Assembly (NCBI RefSeq): GCF_003991425.1
Contig: NZ_CP034346.1
Location: forward strand, 5,121,501-5,185,500
Direction of reading: 5' to 3'
Length of the DNA: 64,000 bases
Source of the DNA: Paenibacillus lutimineralis
GTDB lineage: Bacteria; Bacillota; Bacilli; Paenibacillales; Paenibacillaceae
Position 1 is the stretch's first letter. Each line of letters starts with the position of its first letter. Below the pieces are notes generated by a model. It was not told where the DNA came from and did not search any database. It worked only from the letters and a program-made list of their open reading frames with translations. The translations under genes were made by a program, and so were the position numbers. Of this stretch, positions 55,597 to 64,000 are shown piece by piece.

Positions 55597-57488
55597 TATT
55601 CATCCTCCATTCTCTCATCCGGTGCAGGATTTCCGAACAAGCTAGGTCTAAGTCCACCTTCATTCTTAATCGCTTCATCAGCATCAGCGATTAGTGGCAT
55701 AACCGCTTCCACACAGGTTCCGTTTGGAACCCTGATATACCGCAGACCATAATCTTCCTTCCGTTCCTTGCAGTTCAGTAAAATTCTGCGATGCACATTT
55801 AAAGTTCCATAGCCCCCCTCCGAACTCTTCTCCTTGCTGTTCTCTCTAGCTAATCGGTAGTTCATCAAGTCCGGATCTACTCCACTTCCATTGTCCTCCA
55901 CTCGGAGGATAACGCTTTCAAATTCTCTTCTAGCTGAAATCTCGATTCGACAATCGCTCGTCTTATTGGCAAATCCATGCACAATACAATTTTCCGCAAG
56001 CGGCTGCAAAATTAAATGAATCACCTGTACAGAAGCCAGTTCCTCCGGAATATCTATGCTGATCGCTAGGTCATCCAGCATTTGCTTCTGAATGTCTAAG
56101 AAAGCTTCTACCTGACAAGCCTCATCCTTAAGAGGGATCCATGTCTTGCCTTTATTTAATCCATAACGGAACATATTGGCAAGCGAACGGACGATCATGC
56201 TGGTCTCCATATCTCCGGAAATCAATGCCCGACAGTTGATCAAATCCAATGTATTGTACAAAAAATGAGGATTGATTTGAGCTTGCAACAATTCCAGCTG
56301 CAATTGGCGCCGCTCAATTTCTTCAGTGAAGCTCTTCTCAATCAGCTGCCGAATCATAACCAGCATGGCTGAGAACTGTTGGTTCAACTCGTTAATCTCA
56401 TAGATTTCTGAGATGTCGCTTGGCAGGGGCTGCTCCAGCTGCAGCACATCCTTCCGCTGCATGGCCGTGACTAACCGGGATATCGGAACCGTCACACGAG
56501 TAACAATCGAATGCATCCAGAACCCGGATACCAATAGCGCAATAATACCAATAACTGCACAGATCATCGAGATCATAAAGGTATAGCGGCTAAAATGACT
56601 CTCTGGAACCAAGGCCACTAGCTTCCAGCCATTGTCGAACGAGTTGTACATAATTCTGTACGATTCATTATCTACAGTTGCTTTCACAGTCCCTTTGGCC
56701 CCATGAAGTGATTGAACATATGGCGTGCTGTTCAAATTCTCCATAAATGAATGCCGGGCGCTATATATCACCCGGTTCTTCTCATCCAGCAGCAGATAGT
56801 AGCCTTTATCAATAGGTGCATTACCGATTACGCCCTGGATGCTTCGAGTATCCGCACCAACCATCACCGTGCCTATATTCCGGCCATCCTTATAGCTAAG
56901 CTTGCGACTAGCCAAATACACCACATTGCCCGTTCCAAAAGGTTGAGCCCACCACACGCCTTCACTCTCATTACGATTCAACCGTTGGTACCATTCTGCA
57001 TCTATCAGGTCATTAGCCTGATAGATGCCAGTTCCCCCGAAAAAATGGGCGGGTGAAACACTATAAAGACTGCTGGTGGGTTCCAATAACATAGATACGC
57101 TATACGTCGTCTGGACTGCATTATTTGAAGCAACATTATGGAGCAAAGACAAGAGAGATAGATTTTGCAAATTCTTCTCCAGCTCAAAAAAATCTCCGAT
57201 CGACTCATAATCATCCTTATATTGACGATCAATGAGGTTATCAATAAATTGATTGGATCGCACAAACGCACTTACATTTTTCATGGTATCAAACTGATAC
57301 CAGACATTCCGATGTACAAACTCCATCGACTGCTCCGCCATTTTCAGCGTATGGTTGTTCTGAACTTGAATCAGAATATAGCTGGAAGCCGTCGTGGACA
57401 GGACGATAAATACCACAATCAAACCTAAGAGTGGCAAGCTCAACTTGTTGAACAAGCGTGAGGTTTTACGCGATGCGCTCTGTCCCAT
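55596..57488 (-). CDS. Sensor histidine kinase, YesM type
   Basis: 630-aa kinase: TM1 about 17-40, extracellular dCache-like region, TM2 about 303-325, HAMP to about 380, LQAQINPHFLYNTLD with phospho-acceptor His408, DNGSGV (N/G1 box) and GGYGTLNVHRR. It senses the external galactoside or the loaded binding protein and phosphorylates the overlapping regulator. 25 bases after the permease stop. Confidence 0.93.
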   Translation of the reverse strand: MGQSASRKTSRLFNKLSLPLLGLIVVFIVLSTTASSYILIQVQNNHTLKMAEQSMEFVHRNVWYQFDTMKNVSAFVRSNQFIDNLIDRQYKDDYESIGDFFELEKNLQNLSLLSLLHNVASNNAVQTTYSVSMLLEPTSSLYSVSPAHFFGGTGIYQANDLIDAEWYQRLNRNESEGVWWAQPFGTGNVVYLASRKLSYKDGRNIGTVMVGADTRSIQGVIGNAPIDKGYYLLLDEKNRVIYSARHSFMENLNSTPYVQSLHGAKGTVKATVDNESYRIMYNSFDNGWKLVALVPESHFSRYTFMISMICAVIGIIALLVSGFWMHSIVTRVTVPISRLVTAMQRKDVLQLEQPLPSDISEIYEINELNQQFSAMLVMIRQLIEKSFTEEIERRQLQLELLQAQINPHFLYNTLDLINCRALISGDMETSMIVRSLANMFRYGLNKGKTWIPLKDEACQVEAFLDIQKQMLDDLAISIDIPEELASVQVIHLILQPLAENCIVHGFANKTSDCRIEISARREFESVILRVEDNGSGVDPDLMNYRLARENSKEKSSEGGYGTLNVHRRILLNCKERKEDYGLRYIRVPNGTCVEAVMPLIADADEAIKNEGGLRPSLFGNPAPDERMEDE

Positions 57489-57513
57489 CTTCTCACCCCC
57501 TGCACATGGAATA

Positions 57514-58389
57514 TCACCCCTTAACGGAGCCTACCATCATCCCCTGATCAAAATATTTTTGAACAAAAGGATAGATAATCAGCATCGGCAAAGCTACGAT
57601 TACGATCGCTGACATTTGGATGCCAATCGTTGGCGGAGGTGTAGTTCCAGCCGCCTCTAACAGCTCAGGAGGTAAGCTGGAACTGGCTATAATGGTGCGG
57701 AGCACTAATTGCACCGGTGCCTTGTTCCAATCCGTCACATACAGCATAGCATTAAAGAAATCATTCCAGTAGACTACCAAATACATTAAACCGATAGAGG
57801 CCAAAACCGGCATGGACAGCGGCAAGACAATTTGCCACAAAATGCGGAATTCCGAGGCTCCGTCGATAGCAGCAGACTCCTTCAAGCTTTTGGGGATCCC
57901 CTCAAAGAAGGTTTTCATAATGATCATATAGAACGCGCTGAACGCCATAACTAGAATCAATACATACGAGGTGTTCAGAAGCCCTAATTGCTTGATCGTG
58001 ATATAGGTAGGGATCATTCCCCCTCTAAATAACATCGTAAAAACAAAAAACAGAATAAGAATTCTACGTCCAGGCAGCTTTTTCTCAGCTAATGCATAGG
58101 CGGCGCCAGAGGTCAGAATTAGTGCAAGAATCACGCCCCCAACTGTGTTCTTCAGCGTATTCCCATAGGATTGATATATCAGTGAACCCTTCTCCAGCAA
58201 ATACTTGTAATACTCTAGGCTAAACGAAGCTGGGAACAAGACCATGCCATTCTTGGCACTGAATATATGATAAGGAGTAACGGATACAGTAATGACATAC
58301 CAGAAGGGCAAAATAATAACAACGGTCATGAGCGACAAAAGAATATAGTTAGAGACAACAAATAACTTCTCTGTAGCGGTAAGCTTCAT
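57514..58389 (-). CDS. Carbohydrate ABC transporter permease, LplC/YtcP type
   Basis: 291-aa six-span permease (ILPFWYVITVSV first span; EAA loop KSLKESAAIDGASEFRILWQ; ends GSVKG). GGAG lies 8 bases before the ATG. Pairs with the LplB-type permease 15 bases upstream. Confidence 0.93.
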   Translation of the reverse strand: MKLTATEKLFVVSNYILLSLMTVVIILPFWYVITVSVTPYHIFSAKNGMVLFPASFSLEYYKYLLEKGSLIYQSYGNTLKNTVGGVILALILTSGAAYALAEKKLPGRRILILFFVFTMLFRGGMIPTYITIKQLGLLNTSYVLILVMAFSAFYMIIMKTFFEGIPKSLKESAAIDGASEFRILWQIVLPLSMPVLASIGLMYLVVYWNDFFNAMLYVTDWNKAPVQLVLRTIIASSSLPPELLEAAGTTPPPTIGIQMSAIVIVALPMLIIYPFVQKYFDQGMMVGSVKG

Positions 58390-58404
58390 GATTCGGTCTC
58401 CTCT

Positions 58405-59367
58405 CTAGAAAATGCCCGAATCATTGATTCGTTTGGCAAAATGATTGGCTGTAACTACCATCGCTAATCCGATAATTCCTTTGATAACATCTGCCGCAGC
58501 GGCCACGCTAATATTGAATTGCTCCACCCCGACGCGATAAATATACGTATCCAAATTATCACCGACCTGCAGGACCATGGGGTTGTACAGATTGATCACC
58601 TGATCAAGACCCGCGCTCATAATAAAGCCAACCCGTAAAATAAACATGACTACGATCGTACCTGATATCCCCGGCAGCGTCATGTAAATGATGCGCTGGA
58701 AGCGGGTGGCTCCATCCACAACAGCCGCTTCATTAACTTCCGGATTCAGGCCGGCGATGGCCGCGATATATATAATTGCCGCCCATCCCATCTCCTTCAT
58801 TGCGTCGGTCACCACCAAGATCGTTCGGAAGTAATGATGATCGGCAAGCAAATAAGCAGGACTTCCGCCTAGAAGCTCGATCAGCTTATTAACAATCCCG
58901 GTTTCCGGAGAGAGAAGTAGAGTAATAATTCCCCCGTATACGACCCAGGAGACGAATCTCGGCAGGTACACGGCTGTTTGCAGCGTCTTTTTGAACCATT
59001 TGATACGAATTTCATTTAAGGCAAGTGCTAATAGAATTGGACAGATAAAGCCGCTAATCATCTTGTACAAATTAATGATCAGCGTATTTTTAAAGGCCGT
59101 CCAGAACATATCGGACTCAAACAATGCATGAAAATATTTTAGTCCTGCCCATTCACTACCACTGATTCCGCGAATAAAATTGTAGTCCATAAAGGCTACG
59201 CTGATCCCGAAAACCGGGAGATAATCAAAAATGAATACCCACAAAAATGCCGGAAGTAAAAGAAGATACAACAGTTTAAACTTCCATATCCGATCCAGCA
59301 CTTTCTTCAATCCTGATTCAGGCACAGTTCCAACGATCATTTGCGCCGATTCCAACTCGCTCCCCAT
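58405..59367 (-). CDS. Carbohydrate ABC transporter permease, LplB/YteP type
   Basis: 320-aa permease (LYLLLLPAFLWVFIFDYLPVFG; EAA loop PEVNEAAVVDGATRFQRIIY). AAGGAGG lies 10 bases before the ATG. It begins its own transcription unit behind regulatory element C and after the terminator of the binding-protein gene; the unit continues through the second permease, kinase, regulator and lacZ. Confidence 0.93.
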   Translation of the reverse strand: MGSELESAQMIVGTVPESGLKKVLDRIWKFKLLYLLLLPAFLWVFIFDYLPVFGISVAFMDYNFIRGISGSEWAGLKYFHALFESDMFWTAFKNTLIINLYKMISGFICPILLALALNEIRIKWFKKTLQTAVYLPRFVSWVVYGGIITLLLSPETGIVNKLIELLGGSPAYLLADHHYFRTILVVTDAMKEMGWAAIIYIAAIAGLNPEVNEAAVVDGATRFQRIIYMTLPGISGTIVVMFILRVGFIMSAGLDQVINLYNPMVLQVGDNLDTYIYRVGVEQFNISVAAAADVIKGIIGLAMVVTANHFAKRINDSGIF

Positions 59368-59422
59368 TCTTTTTATGCCTCCTTGTTCCTTCTATAGCCG
59401 TTTCGAAAGGGCTTTCATAAAT

Positions 59423-59482
59423 AATATATCTAATCCCCCCTTATCCGAAAACCGGACAGAAGCGAAGTATTACAGGGGAAAA
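59423..59482 (-). promoter_or_regulatory. Galactoside-cluster element C: direct repeat plus promoter of the permease-kinase-regulator-lacZ unit
   Basis: Minus strand: half-site TTTTCCCCTGTAAT (complement of 59469-59482) and half-site TTCTGTCCGGTTTTC (complement of 59447-59461), offset 21 bases. The second ends in the -35 TTTTCG (59446-59451); a 17-base spacer leads to -10 TATATT (59423-59428). A degenerate cre-like sequence (TGAAAGCCCTTTCG) follows near the expected transcription start. Confidence 0.75.
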
Positions 59483-59503
59483 GTCGAGTTTTCGATTACT
59501 ATG

Positions 59504-59556
59504 AAAAAAGAACAGGAGCAGGCTGCCCTGGGAGGAGCGGACCTATTCCCGTTCTT
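59504..59556 (-). terminator. Terminator of the galactoside binding-protein gene
   Basis: Nine-bp stem (59508-59516 with 59548-59556, one wobble) followed by U6 on the minus strand, between the lipoprotein stop and element C. Confidence 0.75.
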
Positions 59557-59604
59557 TGTTTGTGCGTTCAATGGGCCTGTGATTTGCCCTACCCTGAAAA
59601 GGGA

Positions 59605-61230
59605 TTACTTGCCCTGTTTTTTCATGAAGGATGCTTCCAACTCGCTTAAAATTTGCGATCCGCCTTGGGACTTCCATTTTTCTACGAATTCATCGAACTT
59701 CTTGATGTCCCCGCCCATAATAATCTGAGTAAATACAGAGTCGCGCATCGTATTGAGCTCCACCAGCTTGGCAATTTTGGTTGGAGAATCCAAGAAGTTG
59801 GAGGCATCAGTGATTTGATACTTATTCGTGATAGCTACATCAAGCGCCTGGAAATGCCGAAGCGGCAACGATTCTAAGTAACGCGGCCAGCCTTTCAGCC
59901 CAGGGGCAAACAGATAGCTTTGGATACCGCGGAAATTACCGTCTTTGTCTTGCATTGTTTTAGGATCTACCAGATCCGTCACAACCGACATTTTATCATT
60001 CTCAATTTTGTAGTCTTCGCCTTCAATTCCCCACACGGTAAGCATCTGATTCTCCAGTGACAATGAATCCTCAATAATCTGCAGCACCCGTGCAGGATCT
60101 TTCGTCTTGACGCTAATTGCCGTCATTTGGTTGAATGGGGCACCTGCAGGAGCTACTGCCTTACCATCGGATCCGACGAGGGAACCTGTCAGTGTTAAGT
60201 ATTTGAAAGGTGAATTGGATTGGTCAGGCAAGCTGCCATCCGATGCCAGTTCTCCGCTTTGCTTCAACAGATTCGTCTCGATTTGTGTATCATAATCGTT
60301 AGCTGTAGACCACCAGCCCATCCAGGAGAACAGCTTGCCGCTATACAGCTTGGTCCGCAGCTGTTCTTCCTTGATCGTCGCGAATTCCTTATCAATAAGC
60401 CCTTCCGAGTACATCTTTTGCAGGTAAAGAAGTGCATCTCTCATTTTCGGATCGATATCATAATTGCTGAACTTGCCATCCGTTTCCGTGAAGAAGCCTG
60501 GCGTCACCCCGAATGCGCCAAAAATATGGTCAAAGGAATTGTTGGCATATTTTTGTTGTCCGACCTCCGCGTTATAACCTCCGAGTGGAATAACATCGGG
60601 ATTCTCTGCCTTGATCTTCTTGAGCAGATTGTAATAGTCATCAAGCGTCGTCGGCACCGGTGTGCTTCCCAGGAGATCTGCACGCATTACCAAATCCCAG
60701 CGGTAGCCAGCTCCCGGACCACCCTGATAAGGAATTCCGTATAATTTACCGTTGACCAAGGCCTGTTCGAACACTTCCGCAGGCACTTCTTTAACAATGT
60801 TTGGCGTATCTTTCTCATTGATCAGATCAGTCAGGTCAACAAAGGCGCCCTGCTGCGCATATTTTTGGAAGTCATCAGCAAAATCAATTCTGACCACATC
60901 AGGAATATCTCCGCTGGTCATCTTCAGATTCAGCTTCGTCTTGTACTGCTGCACATCCACCATTTCTGGTACGATCTCAATGTTCAGTTTTTTCTCAATT
61001 GCCTGCTTCACGACATCCTTGGAATAATCATACGGCTTCGATATATCCTGCCCTTTCAGCCAATTCAGCTTATAAGGCTGATCTGCAGTGTTCGTCTCCT
61101 TTCCCTCAGACGGTGAAGAAGACGGCGAGGCAGACGGTTCTCCAGAGTTGCCACATCCCGTTAATGCTACCGTACCTGCTAGAACAACAGCCAGCATACT
61201 ACTAGTCAACTTTCTCCCTAATTTTGTCAT
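59605..61230 (-). CDS. Extracellular solute-binding lipoprotein, LplA type
   Basis: 541 aa. Lipobox LTGC (Cys26) after a short basic start and hydrophobic core, then a Ser/Pro linker. The long LplA-type body (INEKDTPNIVKEVPAEVFEQ, YGIPYQGGPGAGYRWDLVMRADLL) and the C-terminal QIIMGGDIKKFDEFVEKW are typical of complex-sugar binders. Own promoter (element B) and own terminator, which would give more lipoprotein than permease. Ligand probably a galacto-oligosaccharide, from GH36 and LacZ. Confidence 0.92.
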   Translation of the reverse strand: MTKLGRKLTSSMLAVVLAGTVALTGCGNSGEPSASPSSSPSEGKETNTADQPYKLNWLKGQDISKPYDYSKDVVKQAIEKKLNIEIVPEMVDVQQYKTKLNLKMTSGDIPDVVRIDFADDFQKYAQQGAFVDLTDLINEKDTPNIVKEVPAEVFEQALVNGKLYGIPYQGGPGAGYRWDLVMRADLLGSTPVPTTLDDYYNLLKKIKAENPDVIPLGGYNAEVGQQKYANNSFDHIFGAFGVTPGFFTETDGKFSNYDIDPKMRDALLYLQKMYSEGLIDKEFATIKEEQLRTKLYSGKLFSWMGWWSTANDYDTQIETNLLKQSGELASDGSLPDQSNSPFKYLTLTGSLVGSDGKAVAPAGAPFNQMTAISVKTKDPARVLQIIEDSLSLENQMLTVWGIEGEDYKIENDKMSVVTDLVDPKTMQDKDGNFRGIQSYLFAPGLKGWPRYLESLPLRHFQALDVAITNKYQITDASNFLDSPTKIAKLVELNTMRDSVFTQIIMGGDIKKFDEFVEKWKSQGGSQILSELEASFMKKQGK

Positions 61231-61296
61231 TTACTAGAAGACCTCCTCAAATTGTACTCTATTTCCCCTTAAAAACGGACTGACCTAAAGCTGAAA

Positions 61297-61310
61297 GGAA
61301 AGCGTTCACA
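61297..61310. promoter_or_regulatory. cre-like site in the binding-protein leader
   Basis: GGAAAGCGTTCACA differs from the relaxed cre pattern TGNAANCGNWNNCW only at its first base. It lies just downstream of the -10 of element B, a roadblock position for CcpA. Confidence 0.45.
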
Positions 61311-61315
61311 TGTCA

Positions 61316-61375
61316 AAATTAATAAAAAATACCTTCCCTGAAAACCGGGGAAAAGGACGATAATACCGGATAAAA
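61316..61375 (-). promoter_or_regulatory. Galactoside-cluster element B: direct repeat plus promoter of the binding-protein gene
   Basis: Minus strand: half-site TTTTATCCGGTATT (complement of 61362-61375) and half-site TTTTCCCCGGTTTTC (complement of 61340-61354), offset 21 bases. The second ends in -35 TTTTCA (61339-61344); 17 bases on is TAATTT (61316-61321), a weak -10. The element starts 3 bases after the GH36 stop. Confidence 0.75.
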
Positions 61376-61378
61376 GTC

Positions 61379-63142
61379 TTATTTGCCTGCTATGAGTGTA
61401 ACAAGCCCTGCGGGCGGAACAGAAATTTGCTGTAGCCCTTCAATTCCCAGCTTGTATTCCTGCACCACACGTCCGGTAGTGTCCTGTACCGTAACTGCTC
61501 TGGGACCAGCGTTAGCTGCCCACTCCACAATTATTCCATTCTCTCGCATACCATTGATCAGTATCACGGTCTCCGGCAGCTCCCTATCAAGGGGAACTAC
61601 AGTCCGCTCATAAGCAGTGGCGATTAATATATCACTCGTTACAGCTACGACCACAGGGTACAGAAGCTCCGGATGATAAGGCTCGAGCTGTCCATCCAAC
61701 AAAACATGCCGATGTTTTCTCCAGAAGCACAGCCAAAAAGCTGCCATTTCTTGATGTCGCACAGGAAGCTGATCCAATCTAACCGAGATTTGCGGCACAG
61801 CAAACAATACATTGATGAGCTGAAGTGCTGCCGATTCTACCGGATCTTTGATGCTCCACATTATTGGATCAGCGTGTGCAGCCGTGCTGCCGCACAGAAG
61901 TCGAATATCCAAAGTGCGTACCCGATTCTCGATAGAATCATTTGGGCAATCGGACGCTCGGAACATATTGCCGTATTTGCGCATATGCGGCCCAATATAA
62001 GATTGGCGGAACTCAATCATCACATTCGGTTTGATCATACGCAGACGATGCATAATGTCGGTCATGAGCCGATCCACCGCTTCCGATACCGATACATAAT
62101 CCCGTCCGTTGCCGTACTCCGGCTTCTGTCCCCCTGGGGGCAGGAAGCTGTCCATAAAATCCAGCTTGAAACCGTCCAAGTCCCATTCTAACAGCGCTTT
62201 TTCATAGATTCCGATTAAATATTCACGTACCTCGGAATATCGGGGGTCCACGATTCCCCAACCCCGCTCTTCAATCGTATACAGCATTTTATCCTTAAAT
62301 TTGCTCCAGGCCCGGCTGTGCATACCTACAAAAGGAACGGAATACCAGAGCAAATATTTCATTCCTAAGCGATGAACCCGCTCTATATGCCCCTTCATAT
62401 CCGGTATTTTGTCCGGACACACGATCCAATCGCCGCAGTATGCATATCCGCGCATATTGTCCGCGGTTTGCCACCCGTCATCAACAATGATGGACTCACA
62501 CCCCATTTCCTTGGCCAGGCTGCACTGCTCCTCAATCCCCTCCGGCACTAGTCGCTGGTGATAGCTGTACCAGGTTGAGTACATCGGTTCGCGAGCAGAG
62601 TCTGGAACCGGGGCAGGAATCAGACCAGGAATGCCGCTCCACCAATTCTGAACTTCATTCAGGGCCTCGCAATAGAACAAGTCCCGGCAATCCACCCTAA
62701 GCGTCGCCTCATAATGGCTTAGCGGTGCCACCGGCTCCTCAAATAGGACCACCGAACAATGAAACTCCGCGGTCTCCTCATGAATACCGGCCTTCATCAC
62801 AATCGGATTCAGAGCATCCGAGAAAGCAAATGTCATCTTGTTTCGGCCATTTCCACTAAAGAGACATATCACTGGAGAGGAGTTCGTCAGTCGGCTGGCA
62901 TAACCAGCACCCCAATCCGGCACAAATCCCCGGTTCCTTCCGCAGTTCGGATGCCATACCCCATGAATATCAGCTACCGGATGTTTCCAAGTCAATTGAA
63001 CACTTAGTGGTGTGGCTGGCTTTTCCAGGCTGATTCGGATGTGAACAAGCTCCACCCCAGCTTCAGGAGTCTCCGTCGCAATCTCCGTCTGAACGCCATC
63101 GCCACCGTAAGTCCAATGAAAGTGATGTTGCATCATAGACAT
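61379..63142 (-). CDS. Alpha-galactosidase (GH36)
   Basis: 587-aa cytoplasmic retaining glycosidase. N-terminal beta-sandwich to about 165, TIM barrel with VDDGWQ at 220-225, FKLDFMDSF with nucleophile Asp328, and FRASDCPND with acid/base Asp398; the C-terminal beta domain is short. Length fits the compact GH36 type rather than the about 720-aa RafA type. GGGGGA lies just before the ATG at 63142. Removes alpha-galactosyl groups of imported raffinose-type or galactomannan oligosaccharides. Its leader is interrupted by an inverted-repeat element. Confidence 0.9.
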   Translation of the reverse strand: MSMMQHHFHWTYGGDGVQTEIATETPEAGVELVHIRISLEKPATPLSVQLTWKHPVADIHGVWHPNCGRNRGFVPDWGAGYASRLTNSSPVICLFSGNGRNKMTFAFSDALNPIVMKAGIHEETAEFHCSVVLFEEPVAPLSHYEATLRVDCRDLFYCEALNEVQNWWSGIPGLIPAPVPDSAREPMYSTWYSYHQRLVPEGIEEQCSLAKEMGCESIIVDDGWQTADNMRGYAYCGDWIVCPDKIPDMKGHIERVHRLGMKYLLWYSVPFVGMHSRAWSKFKDKMLYTIEERGWGIVDPRYSEVREYLIGIYEKALLEWDLDGFKLDFMDSFLPPGGQKPEYGNGRDYVSVSEAVDRLMTDIMHRLRMIKPNVMIEFRQSYIGPHMRKYGNMFRASDCPNDSIENRVRTLDIRLLCGSTAAHADPIMWSIKDPVESAALQLINVLFAVPQISVRLDQLPVRHQEMAAFWLCFWRKHRHVLLDGQLEPYHPELLYPVVVAVTSDILIATAYERTVVPLDRELPETVILINGMRENGIIVEWAANAGPRAVTVQDTTGRVVQEYKLGIEGLQQISVPPAGLVTLIAGK

Positions 63143-63183
63143 CTATAGTCCCCCTGTATTCGCTTACATACTTTTAAAGATGT

Positions 63184-63394
63184 TGTTCAAAAAGTCCGCT
63201 TTTGATCACGAAGTGAATCAAGAAGTAACTAAGGCATCGAATCTTGATTTCAGCCGGGCCTAAGCAAATGCTTACGAAGTCATGTTTCCTACGGAAACAT
63301 CTCAGGTGCTCACGTAGGTTCTGCCTACGCTCCGCTCCTTTCGTCCCTGGCTTCATCCAACCTTCTCGGTGTTGAAAACCGGCCTTTTTGAACA
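63184..63394. repeat. MITE-like interspersed repeat (211 bp) with 14-bp terminal inverted repeats
   Basis: Ends TGTTCAAAAAGTCCG (63184-63198) and CGGCCTTTTTGAACA (63380-63394) are inverted repeats with one mismatch. No obvious target duplication. It contains internal palindromes (TGTTTCC-TACGG-AAACA) and a 73-aa spurious open frame. I recall similar sequences and the same spurious frame from many Paenibacillus genomes, which a genome search would confirm. It sits between element A and the GH36 start. Confidence 0.75.
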
Positions 63395-63419
63395 CGCACT
63401 TGAAGAATACTGCCCCCTA

Positions 63420-63480
63420 AACATACCTCAATCTAAAATAAGAGAAAACCGGGGAGAAGAACGATTTTACCAGGGGAAAT
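63420..63480 (-). promoter_or_regulatory. Galactoside-cluster element A: direct repeat plus promoter of the GH36 gene
   Basis: Minus strand: half-site ATTTCCCCTGGTAAAA (complement of 63465-63480) and half-site TTCTCCCCGGTTTTC (complement of 63444-63458), offset 21 bases. The second ends in -35 TTTTCT (63443-63448); a 17-base spacer leads to -10 TATGTT (63420-63425). Removing the 211-bp repeat gives 67 bases from the -10 to the GH36 ATG, in line with elements B (86) and C (56). Confidence 0.75.
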
Positions 63481-63502
63481 CCTGATCTTGTGTCACACTC
63501 AT

Positions 63503-63532
63503 AAAAAAAAGGCCCCGCTTAATGCGAGGCCT
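63503..63532 (-). terminator. Terminator overlapping the 3' end of the SGNH hydrolase gene
   Basis: GGCCTCGC-ATTAA-GCGGGGCC (stem 63511-63519 with 63524-63532, one wobble) followed by U8 on the minus strand. The stop codon lies in the loop, so the 5' arm is coding. Confidence 0.85.
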
Positions 63533-64000
63533 TGTTCCAATCGAAGCCGATGACGTTTAGAAAGGCTTTGGCCAGCACCATATGGCCAACTGCATTCGGA
63601 TGAACCCGATCCCAAGCCATCGTCGCCGGGTAAATGGACTCAAGCACAGAAGCAAATGCTTGCTGTGTATCAACGAACATACATCCGTAATTATCGGCAA
63701 CGCGCTTCACGACAGATCCATATCGATCCATAGCCGCTCTCATCAGATCATTTGAGTTAGGCTCCAGATAATACGGGGTCATAAGGATAAGTCCTTTCAA
63801 AGAGGGGAGCGTCGATTCGACCAAATCTCTAAGTGTCGACTCATATTCCTCCAGATATACATGCCCCTCCGTTATATGCGGCGTATCAAATTGTCTCCAC
63901 ACATCGTTGATCCCAATCATAATAGACAGCCAATCTGGCTTCAAGTCTAGTACATCAGTAGTCCACCGTTGTTGCAAATCCCGGATCGTATTGCCGCTCA
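63519..64000 (-). CDS. SGNH/GDSL-family hydrolase (lysophospholipase L1-like), 5' end beyond window
   Basis: C-terminal 160 residues of a gene that continues past the right edge; the frame is open through 64000 (..SGNTIRDLQQRW). Block III GIND carries the oxyanion Asn and block V DRVHPN the catalytic Asp and His; the GDS nucleophile block lies outside the window. Family members include carbohydrate acetylesterases such as rhamnogalacturonan acetylesterase, which would suit the sugar-cluster setting, but substrate cannot be inferred from this part. Confidence 0.88.
   Translation of the reverse strand, partial: SGNTIRDLQQRWTTDVLDLKPDWLSIMIGINDVWRQFDTPHITEGHVYLEEYESTLRDLVESTLPSLKGLILMTPYYLEPNSNDLMRAAMDRYGSVVKRVADNYGCMFVDTQQAFASVLESIYPATMAWDRVHPNAVGHMVLAKAFLNVIGFDWNKASH

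Noticed and set aside
63174..63395. 73-residue open frame on the minus strand as a protein gene
   Set aside because: It lies within the inverted-repeat element, has no ribosome site, and its content is explained by the repeat.

Overview
The window looks like a chromosomal stretch of a Paenibacillus-type member of the Bacillales. The evidence is strong GGAGG-type ribosome binding sites, five sugar ABC importers that lack their own ATPase, several YesM/YesN-type histidine kinase and AraC-type response regulator pairs, catabolite-repression (cre-like) sites, a T-box leader, a CGTase gene closely resembling Bacillus/Paenibacillus enzymes, and a short interspersed repeat of a kind I associate with this genus. 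Species is not determined. No rRNA, tRNA, CRISPR array, prophage or intact insertion sequence was seen.

Layout. 1-3.3 kb: a partial GH65 disaccharide phosphorylase with three LacI-type operators and its LacI regulator. 3.4-11.1 kb (minus strand): histidine kinase, response regulator, solute-binding lipoprotein, two permeases, a decayed fragment and a CE7 esterase. 11.3-14.2 kb: a CPBP protease, a MerR-thioredoxin operon, and an Erm rRNA methyltransferase with a previously unannotated 10-codon leader peptide and attenuator. 14.2-17.3 kb: a FAD oxidoreductase divergent from an AraC regulator. 17.4-26.3 kb: an esterase deletion scar, a large secreted protein of unknown function, an Lpl-type importer and a membrane-bound AraC regulator. 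26.4-28.5 kb: a DUF1861 protein divergent from an AraC regulator. 28.6-41.4 kb: a nine-gene pectin-type operon (importer, two GH28, GH43, two-component system, second CE7 esterase). 41.5-43.1 kb: asd behind a T-box leader. 43.2-51.6 kb: a starch/maltodextrin cluster (MalEFG-like importer, cyclomaltodextrinase, secreted CGTase). 51.7-63.5 kb: a galactoside cluster (LacZ, two-component system, importer, GH36 alpha-galactosidase). The right edge cuts an SGNH hydrolase.

How it works together. Each cluster follows one logic: extracellular sensing, uptake by a lipoprotein plus two permeases (ATPase presumably shared and encoded elsewhere), then intracellular glycosidases or esterases. The most informative new signals are regulatory. 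Three copies of a 21-bp-period direct repeat, each fixed next to a -35 box, precede the three transcription units of the galactoside cluster, and a small inverted-repeat element has inserted into one of those leaders. The erm gene has a leader peptide ending Arg-Ile-Arg followed by a terminator-type hairpin. The asd T-box appears to read a lysine codon. Both divergent maltodextrin genes have intrinsic-terminator hairpins in their 5' leaders. Two deletion remnants (a third CE7 esterase and a carbohydrate-binding-like domain) show recent gene loss in these clusters.
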